From positions 366,001 to 430,000 of the forward strand of contig CAUYUJ010001703.1 of assembly GCA_963575745.1 (NCBI GenBank): a DNA stretch of 64,000 bases. Reading direction: 5' to 3'. The stretch is from Prorocentrum cordatum (taxonomy: Eukaryota; Sar; Dinophyceae; Prorocentrales; Prorocentraceae). Below the pieces are notes generated by a model that was not told where the DNA came from, ran no database searches, and worked only from the letters and a program-made list of their open reading frames with translations. Of the stretch, positions 43,401-50,400 are shown in pieces; within the stretch, counting starts at the first letter, position 1, and each line of letters opens with the position of its first letter. Made by a program: the position numbers and the translations under genes.

Positions 43401-45334
43401 TCCCTACCCTCTTCAGCTACCAAAGAGCTTGCCGCACCGCCAAGTCCTCAGCTGCCAGCTTAGACGGCATTCCAGGGGCCCTTCTAAGAAGTTTTGCCAC
43501 GGTCCTGGGAGCCCTGTTCTACCCGGTGGTGGTTAAAGCTTGTACCCGCATCGAGGAACCCTTGCAATGGAAGGGGGGCAACTACTGGAACATCTGGAAG
43601 AAGAAAGCTACCCCGGCCATATGCAAGAACCATCGGTCGGTGATGATATCATCCCAACCTGGGAAAAAATACCGACAGCTGCTGCGGGCGCCGCTCGCAG
43701 AAGCTCTTCCTGCATATGCAGGGGACTCGCAGTATGGAGGAATTGCAGGGAGAGGTGTCGACCTTGCAGCGCTCGCTGTGCGTTCATTTCAAGAACTCGC
43801 ACAGACGCTCAAGCTGTCAGCGCTCTTTTTCATGCTTGACGCAGTCTCAGCTTTTTATCGGGCAGTGCGCGAACTTGTTATGCAGTTGGGCACCTCAGAT
43901 GCGGACCTACACAGCATATTACACACAGCGGGGCTCCCACCAGGTGCCATTGAGGACCTCAAGGCGCACATCGCGGAACATCGCACACTACTAGAGCAAG
44001 CAGGGATATCGCGGCACGTGCGCGCGCTCACAGCCTCTAGCTACTCAGGCAACTGGTTTTGGTACCCAGGAGCGTCAGCAGTCGCCTTCTCACTTGAAGG
44101 AGCGGTGCCAGGACAACAGCTAGGCGACGTAATTTTCAACTACGTAATGGCAGCATGCGTGAAGGAAGCTCAGCAGGGGCTGCAGGAACTGGAGCTTGAT
44201 CTACGTATACCTATCTCATTACATGCATCAATGTCCGACATGATGCAGCACGCTCCAGACACTATGCGAGGAGGATTGGAAGTATGTTTTTTCGACGACG
44301 GTGCGATTGTCGTTCTAGGAGCAGCCCTGCACTTGCTCGAAGCTGCGCCCAAGGTAGCGGCGGTGGTAGCTGCCAGCTTTGTGAGAAGAGGACTCAAGCT
44401 CAACTTTGCGGCAGGCAAGACGGAGGTGCTGTTTCAACTCAGAGGAATTGGCGCCAAGCGTGCCAAACGGGAGTTATGGCTCGAGCGAGAAGGCCGCTTC
44501 GAGATCCAATCAGAGCTCCTAGGACGCTTCACTCTGCTCGCAGTGAGGACATATCCACACTTGGGCACGCAGCTAGATGAACTGGGATCCATCGGGCCCG
44601 AGCTGGCCCATCGGGAAGCGTCTGTGAGGTCGTCCAGTACACTACTGCGTAGACGGGTCTTTGGCTCCCCTATTGGGCTCCCACCACAGGCCACTCTGCA
44701 CTTTGTGGACACGCTCATTTTCGCGGGCCTCCTCTACAATGCAGGTACGTGGCCAGAACTCACGGAAGCTCAGCACGCGCACATTCAGCACCTGATCATC
44801 AACAAATATCGTCAGGTTTTGAGAGCCCCTCAGAAGGACTCTGAAGCGGACCCCGACAGGCTCATACTAGCAAGGGTACGACGGGCGGATCTGCGTGCAG
44901 TGCTTAGAGTACACAGGTTACGCTTGCTAGGTCGCCTATTACACCATGGCACACCTACACTACGCAGCCTACTTGCGCATACGTACCGCAAGGACCACAT
45001 ACACAAACGCACGTGGTTACACAGAGTACTACATGACTTACAGTGGGTGCGGACCAACAACCACCGACTGCGTGAGATGCCAGATCCCACTGAGGACTTC
45101 CAGGCATGGGAAGTTCGAATTTTGCAGTCACTCTCAGCTTGGAAGAAGGTATTGCATGTCACTCTTGCTGCGCATGCTGAGGCAGCGGCAAGAGCAGCCT
45201 TGGCTGACAAGGCACAGCAGGATTTCTTTCGACTTGTGCACCCGACAGGAGTACCGATACCGATCACGAATGTGAATCATCCTCTTCATCCCCCCCCCAC
45301 AGGTGCAGACCGATCTCAGATGCATGTGGTGTGA
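40349..45334 (+). CDS. element A ORF2: RNase H - endonuclease - reverse transcriptase
   Basis: About 1660 open codons with no stop. Residues are numbered from the GTG at 40445. RNase H: D117 (IYTDATAG), E171 (LRAELEAAIW), D199 (FYTDNMD), D255 (NECVDTLA). EEP/APE-type endonuclease: N347, E394 (GTVETRL), HAPH 471-474, D508 and N510 (LIDANAAVG), D575 (RRDYIAV) and D602-H603. RT: motif A FFMLDAVSAF (D1132), motif B VPGQQLGD (1221-1228), motif C FFDD (1282-1285) with GLKLNFAAGKTE after it. The YADD box is FFDD here, with both Asp kept. No ATG occurs before the RNase H domain, so translation probably enters from ORF1 by frameshift. The frame ends at 45334, 31 bp past the start of ORF3. Confidence 0.9.
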   Translation, partial: SCGPAVACECCPGACFSASQRNTSEPTFSLGAVSEASRPPLNSNTPIQDPDFPASPFPSEEDKTKENCSEHLGYHICSNPVESTTGAPYSPIPPLHSTKKLLEKKWPIQLSNDLLSWAQFWHSSTVSAFASLIPFDPKVQIDHLRIYTDATAGTFKHQGQTCSPAWAFCVLAVTTFGVSFLGFLAGPLQGWDASDARTPLRAELEAAIWATAWLLQAPSCCRQAPICFYTDNMDVLRIYQGGYVHGVLLPAKTLLDSLTQIIRACVIAVTYEHVHGHTAHPWNECVDTLARLYAMRVLPDFIEPAWRSLIHQDPHQKALPWIWLLFSDSSTRQAYPPNHGMPLPTPQVPTTGIREILPSPKRPIRGRHVFAMGWMAMANVLSLDPRAYKGSRQAHDKFHGFNATGRMMQLAGQFAQRPYFIVGTVETRLRRTGTSELGPYFLLHAQANDSGGDGCTVWVNTHWEYQEGCRVQPSHCQVLHAAPDIMIVAVRAPSLSLCVCVAHAPHSRRPPAHIRQWWKQLQQLIIQHRGTAEHVITLIDANAAVGSYTDAHVGPIHAEPENLPGHSFRMFLQGTAQWAPSTFYEDPSGSAGTWTAPGARTTPKRRDYIAVSADIRVPAQGVDHGIDLTVTQPDHNVVAACLLFPPSSFVPTAPRPYKVQHDPDMYKDPVSISVFQHLLSQFRHPDFAVHSTDHVKTCEEYVRYAMVTAFPVRTTAAGRQPRQSWISVSTLAMQDERSIYLRLARKIGLQAHRAMVRVIFFAWQLHFATTDAEHERPRGHSSRRSRRMPCLPTLVRRTRQMQQPCLLLPQATASLLCREADIRRQQGNGRGIGKPRLLAKWGQQGVTAIILPPPFRPKEYQTGHGTETGIWDYITCCWDYAHGVRACALAHRELLLIHTTLLIRHATMQDALHHYNNLVQGVSDAWDRRQYDQVFAKLRAMGIGSSKKVNTRALPILELEDGSMAATHEAAADRWLRHFAAEEVGVVVPVDDASTFARSIPSLPQELTHDITYDEVFLPTLFSYQRACRTAKSSAASLDGIPGALLRSFATVLGALFYPVVVKACTRIEEPLQWKGGNYWNIWKKKATPAICKNHRSVMISSQPGKKYRQLLRAPLAEALPAYAGDSQYGGIAGRGVDLAALAVRSFQELAQTLKLSALFFMLDAVSAFYRAVRELVMQLGTSDADLHSILHTAGLPPGAIEDLKAHIAEHRTLLEQAGISRHVRALTASSYSGNWFWYPGASAVAFSLEGAVPGQQLGDVIFNYVMAACVKEAQQGLQELELDLRIPISLHASMSDMMQHAPDTMRGGLEVCFFDDGAIVVLGAALHLLEAAPKVAAVVAASFVRRGLKLNFAAGKTEVLFQLRGIGAKRAKRELWLEREGRFEIQSELLGRFTLLAVRTYPHLGTQLDELGSIGPELAHREASVRSSSTLLRRRVFGSPIGLPPQATLHFVDTLIFAGLLYNAGTWPELTEAQHAHIQHLIINKYRQVLRAPQKDSEADPDRLILARVRRADLRAVLRVHRLRLLGRLLHHGTPTLRSLLAHTYRKDHIHKRTWLHRVLHDLQWVRTNNHRLREMPDPTEDFQAWEVRILQSLSAWKKVLHVTLAAHAEAAARAALADKAQQDFFRLVHPTGVPIPITNVNHPLHPPPTGADRSQMHVV

Positions 45335-47426
45335 CTACGTGGGCAAGACCGCAAAGAGCACGCGACAGCACATCGCGCGCGTACACTACAGCCAGGTACA
45401 CGTGGTATCCAGATTCATGGGGGAAGGGACAGTATGCATGGCGTGCTCTATGGCCTTCTCCTCTAGGCGTCTCCTCAGGGATCACCTTGCCTTCGACGCA
45501 GCAGTGTGCCAGCTAGCATACATTTTGCACGGTGCTACGGTCCCTCCAGAGAGGGCAGAGGAGCTGCGACAGGCAGACCTTGATTTGCATGAGAAGCAGA
45601 GACGTGCTGGACTAGGCAGATGGAGAGCAGCATTCCCAGCACATGTGCAATATCCGACGGACGGGCTTTACCCTGCAGCCATGTTTGCAGCAGCCTTCTT
45701 CTCTGAGAGTGAGGCCAAGGAACTACTACGTACACATGCATACGAAATAGGACCTACTGCAATGTCGGCATACACAGCTCTCTTCAATGACCCCCCCCAG
45801 CCAGCACTGCAGGAAGGACTCACATTCAGTGACAGATACTACAGGTACCGACCGCAAGACTTCAGTGGACCAGCCGCTGAGTGGGTGCCCATGCGAATAC
45901 ACAGAAAGGAGATTTTTGTGCTCAACCTTTTTTCAGGCAAGCGACGCGAGGGCGACGTGCAGGCCTGGATCGAGCATGAACATGTTGCGTCAGCCTACCA
46001 CATTATTATGCTTTCAGTGGACATAGCCATTGACACAGACATGGGGGACCTCATGCGCACAGATACTATCACACAGTGGGGTGAACACATCTTGGCCAGA
46101 CGGGTGTGGAACACAGGGGGGGGGCCCCCCTGTGAAACCTGGAGCGCGGCCAGATGGCTGGACGGGGGTCCCCCCCCTTTACGTACACATGAGTGGTTCT
46201 GGGGCGTCCCTTGGGTTTCGGAACGACAGGCCATACAATTACATGCGGCCAACACGTTACTGCAGAACCTTGTGTTCCTCTTGGGCTGTCACATGGTGGC
46301 GGGGACCTCTGGGTGGATCGAACATCCCCTCCCGGCCCACTGGAGGCCAGAGGCCCCCAGCAGCTTCCACTGGGAGCCCCTCGAGGCCCTAGCCTCAGCC
46401 CCCATCACGATCACGGCCGACTTTGATCAATGCACGTTGCAGCCGACAGATCGAGACCCAGCGGAGTTTGGCAGAGCTCCCACGCGTCTCCTCGGACTGA
46501 GGATGCCATGTTTGCGACGACGCCTGTGCGACGGCCCAGGCAATGGCTGGTGTCACCACGGGAGAGGAGTGCACAAAATACTGCAGGGGAAGGAACATGT
46601 TGGAGGACGCACGGTCTTTAAGACGCATGCTAAGAAAACATATCCTGAGGAGATGTGTGCACGTTTAGCAGCAGCCATTGCAGCCTCCATGCAAAATATT
46701 TATGCAGATGCTGACAACGATGATCAGCAATTTGACGAGAGCGCGCTGTGCGCCGACCTACGCAAGTTTTACCTGTCAGAGATAGGTGCGGACTTTGACG
46801 CAGCACCAGATTTTGCAGGGATAACGACCAAGACACAGAGAGCAGATCCAGAGATGCACAGGTTCCAGGACGACCCCAATGAGACTCCCATGGGCCCCAT
46901 GTGTGCTCCGACCCCAGCTCCCACCCCAGCTCCGACGCCAGCTAATGACAGCCCCAGCAGGAATATTCTCTTGCACGAGCCTGGATCGGATGAGGAGTTA
47001 GAGTGTTGGTTGAGGCCTTTTCCCTCTTCCCCCTCCTCTCCCCCGCCGCCGCCCCTCCCGCCTCGCCTCAGGGCGGAAGTACAGGCGTGGGTTTTGTCTT
47101 CCCAACGGGGGGCGCGGTGCGAGTGGGGACTGCCCGGCGTTGCGCCGTTAGTGACCCTCGCACCGTTGCTCCCCGGCATGTCTGATTTTGTTCCTGCGCC
47201 CAGGCTAGACCTGGTCTCGCCTCGCCTCACCCCCGAGCAGATTGCACGCATCGCGGCCAACCGCTCCGAGGCGCTGCTCAGGCGCCAGGCCAGGAGGGCC
47301 GCGGCCCACAGGCGAAGAGCGCCCTGGTCAGGCAGCCTTTCTTTCGCCTCCTTCTTCGAGGCGGGACCCACCATTGCCGCCCCCGCCGCCTCTCTTGGCT
47401 TTCCTCTTACAGAACAGGAGGCCTAG
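45276..47426 (+). CDS. element A ORF3: C2H2 fingers and methyltransferase-like GGPPC domain
   Basis: Open from 45276; residues are numbered from the GTG at 45303. Two zinc fingers come first: C7, C10, H23, H28 (RCMWCDYVGK...HIARVH) and C45, C48, H61, C69. Then a domain with FVLNLFSGKRREGD (205-218), LSVD (237-240), VWNTGGGPPCETWSAARW (268-285) and WIEHP (338-342). These match, in order, the SAM-binding, Asp, PPC and ENV-like motifs of cytosine C5 methyltransferases, but loosely, so activity is not proven. A Pro-rich linker leads to a C-terminal part with LTPEQIARIAANRSEALLRR. The first finger's Cys lies before the first ATG, implying fusion to ORF2. Confidence 0.75.
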   Translation: MILFIPPPQVQTDLRCMWCDYVGKTAKSTRQHIARVHYSQVHVVSRFMGEGTVCMACSMAFSSRRLLRDHLAFDAAVCQLAYILHGATVPPERAEELRQADLDLHEKQRRAGLGRWRAAFPAHVQYPTDGLYPAAMFAAAFFSESEAKELLRTHAYEIGPTAMSAYTALFNDPPQPALQEGLTFSDRYYRYRPQDFSGPAAEWVPMRIHRKEIFVLNLFSGKRREGDVQAWIEHEHVASAYHIIMLSVDIAIDTDMGDLMRTDTITQWGEHILARRVWNTGGGPPCETWSAARWLDGGPPPLRTHEWFWGVPWVSERQAIQLHAANTLLQNLVFLLGCHMVAGTSGWIEHPLPAHWRPEAPSSFHWEPLEALASAPITITADFDQCTLQPTDRDPAEFGRAPTRLLGLRMPCLRRRLCDGPGNGWCHHGRGVHKILQGKEHVGGRTVFKTHAKKTYPEEMCARLAAAIAASMQNIYADADNDDQQFDESALCADLRKFYLSEIGADFDAAPDFAGITTKTQRADPEMHRFQDDPNETPMGPMCAPTPAPTPAPTPANDSPSRNILLHEPGSDEELECWLRPFPSSPSSPPPPPLPPRLRAEVQAWVLSSQRGARCEWGLPGVAPLVTLAPLLPGMSDFVPAPRLDLVSPRLTPEQIARIAANRSEALLRRQARRAAAHRRRAPWSGSLSFASFFEAGPTIAAPAASLGFPLTEQEA
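45290..45298 (+). other. C9 homopolymer at the ORF2/ORF3 frame junction
   Basis: Nine C residues. ORF2 reads through them to a stop 36 bp downstream; a one-base shift here moves reading into ORF3 exactly where the C2H2 finger starts. It is either an indel (biological or assembly) or a slippage site. Confidence 0.7.
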
Positions 47427-47463
47427 GCGCGGCAAGACGACGAGAGCTCGCGAACCCTTCGCC

Positions 47464-50400
47464 ATGCCTGCGTCCCACCACCACCACCTTCTCATCCTCG
47501 ATGCTCCTCCTGCTCCACCTTCTCCTGCTCCTCCTCCTGCTCCTCCTCCTCCTCCTCCTCCTCCTAAGCCCCTCTTTATCGAGAGATTGCAGGGGGGGGG
47601 GCTCCAGCAAGATGCCGCGATGATGCGCCGTCTCTTATGCCTTCTCTTTTCTGCTGGTGTATTGAGGGCGGTCGAGCTGGCGGGCATGCTGAGAGTTCTG
47701 GGGTACAACCCCATGCATTGCAACACATCAGACAGGGTGGAGGAGGTGATGGGGGAGACTCGTAATTTCGACATCGTCTTGCTGGCGGGCACTCGTTGCG
47801 GCACCCGCCTCGCCGACGCGCAGGCCCTGGTGCGCCGCGCGGGGGGCCGCTTTCTAATCGAGGCGCCGCACACCCAGGCCCCATTCTCTAACAGTAGTTG
47901 TGGCTGCTCCGTGGCACTGGGGCCGAGTATTCAAGCTGCGGATATTCGTCGTGTCTGGGGCAGTCCTCGCGAAGCTGGAGGACGGGGAGTCGCTGTTCGA
48001 GTAAAACGGGGACCTCTAGATTATTGTGCGATCAGCATGTGCTACCCTCCTAAGCCTACTCGATCCCAGAAACCAGCCTACTTCCAGACTGTGAAAATAT
48101 TATCAGTATGGTTGGCGGGTATCTTAGGAGAACTTCCCGCCCGATGTCTTCCAGTTGTGTACGGCGATATAAATGATGGCATCGGGGAGGAGTGGAGGGA
48201 CGGGTCATGGCAGCAGGTGGAGACGGAGGTGGTGGGGGCCCCGACGCAGGAGAAGTTTCGAGGGGGAGCTGGTAACTCGTTTCGTCTGGTTCTCGAGCAG
48301 CACCACCTGATCGTCACTAACGCTCGGTTTCGGGTCGAAAACACCTACATCGGGGATCAGGGAGAAAGTCGACTGGATTATGTTTGTGTTCCAGGAGGTT
48401 TCCAATCGGCCATTGTGAAAAGTCACGCTATGCGAGGTCTGGGAGCTAAATTGCAACCCATTGGTGGAGCCCCGCCGCGTGACCACCTTCCCGTTTGCCT
48501 TCTACTACGTCACAACAAGGGGGGCCAGATCCGGGACGACGTCACGCGCACTTTTTGGGATATGGACAGTATGATGTTATCTCTTAGAACGGGCAAGGGG
48601 AGGTGGGAATTTCTGGAAACTGCTAAGCACGAGTTCGATCGAATTCCTGTTCGTGATATGCTTGACCGAGCTTCGCCCGACACGATGTTCGAGTCGATCG
48701 AGGCGGCCATTCTCAGAGCAGGCAAGGTTCACTTTGAGGGAAAAAAAGAGATTCGGGAAGGGTATAGCGCAGACTGTCGTCGGCGACGCGAACTTCTTCG
48801 TCGTCGGGTGGAGGTTCGGGGTAGCAAGTTGCACGCGAGTGAGGACGAGATTTCCACCATTGACCAGGAACTCAAGCTGCTCTCGCGGACCCTCCAACAG
48901 GACAGGCGCCGACACCTTCGTACTCATAGGGATACTCTCCTGGCGGAAGCTAATGAGCGGTGGAGCCAGCAGCGCACGGCGGAAGCAATGAAACTCGCCA
49001 GACGGGCGGCCAGGTGTCGATTCGGTCCCAAGCGACGTGACACCCGCTTGGCAGGAAGCCGTTCGTTGCCGTCTTCACAGGAATGGCTTTCTATCTGGGA
49101 AAAACCAGGTATGGAGGGAGGTATGTTGGTGGAGGAGTTGGATTGGGGGTCCTGGCGAGGGCAGAGGGAGGAGGAGGAGTACGGCGACGACGACGACCCC
49201 ACCCTCGCGGAGTTGGCAAAGCAGGACCTAGCCGACTTCAGAAAATACGTGCTATACGCCCCGAAACGACGAGCGGTACCCGAAGGAACTTGTCCGCTTG
49301 AACTCTTTCATATGCTGTTATTCCCGAAGTGGCGTGTGGATAAATCACGGTGGGGTTTGGGCCAAGATGCAACAGCTCCTAGCGTTCCTGGGTTTTGGTT
49401 CCATATGCAGGCTGGCTTTCACAAAATTCGCAAACATCAAGCAGCTCCACTTTACTGGCATCGCAGTGCAGCAGCAGCCCTACACAAGAGTGCAAAACCT
49501 GGACCACTAGGTAAACGAGCTGTTCACATTCTCCCTGTACTCGGTAAAGGATATTATGCTAAACGTCTGCACCCCGCTCCCACTCTTGCTGACCATGGAT
49601 TCGTCCGAGGCCGCCGGCGCGAGAACGCGGTCTTGATTGCACTCAATACATCATGGAGACTGAGGTCTGTTGGTCGAACCCATGCACTCTGTTTAAAAGA
49701 CATGTCCAACGCCTTCTCCAGCAGTACATACGAAGCGATGTCTGATTCGGTTGATTTGCATGTTACTGAGCATGATCGTGCCCTCTGCCGACAACGTTTT
49801 GAGCATTCGGTGGTTGGTCTCCCCTCTTGTGATGGTGAGGTGACGGTGAAGCCTTTCCAGGGGGGAACGATGGGGGACCCGTACATTGTCTCGATGTTCC
49901 TGGCCACGTTCTCGAGACCGGTTACATCGTGGGGTTGGGATCTTACACGGTGGGATCGATGCGCTGGCGAACTCCGTGCCACATGGGGAGCTCTACGATC
50001 TGATTTGTCATTACTAAAGTACGCTGACGATCTTAACAAGACGGTCTTGGCAGATTTTAATTCGACGTTCTCTGAGTTCTTATCGAAGTTGGGGAAGGTA
50101 GACTCTAGCCTTTGCTCGTATCTAGAGGACTACGGCTACGGCCAGAATCTAAGTAAGCAGGAGTTCCTCTTCTTCTTCAGCAATCGAAGCACTTGGAGTA
50201 AGCAGGCTCTCAAGTCACGGCATCATGAGTTCCAGGGAAGCGCTAAGGATGCAGTTAGATACCTCGGCCCGTACTTGACGATGAGTGCCCTGGCTGCCCA
50301 GGAAGTTTCTCGACGTATTCAAGCCTCTCGTGCTTCCTTTTTCAGTCTGGGCGGGATGTGGGGTCTTCGGCTGCGCTATAAGTTTAAACGACTTCTCCTT

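Larger units (their letters stand above)
38838..47426 (+). mobile_element. non-LTR retrotransposon A (RNase H - EEP - RT - C2H2 - MTase-like)
   Basis: Three long plus-strand frames in tight overlap. ORF1 carries a RanBP2 zinc finger, ORF2 RNase H, an EEP endonuclease and RT, and ORF3 C2H2 fingers and a GGPPC domain. An EEP nuclease joined to RT without integrase marks a LINE. RNase H upstream of the endonuclease is an unusual order. All frames are free of internal stops, so the copy is young or active. Ends, poly-A tail and target duplications were not identified; the 3' side merges with element B. Confidence 0.85.
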
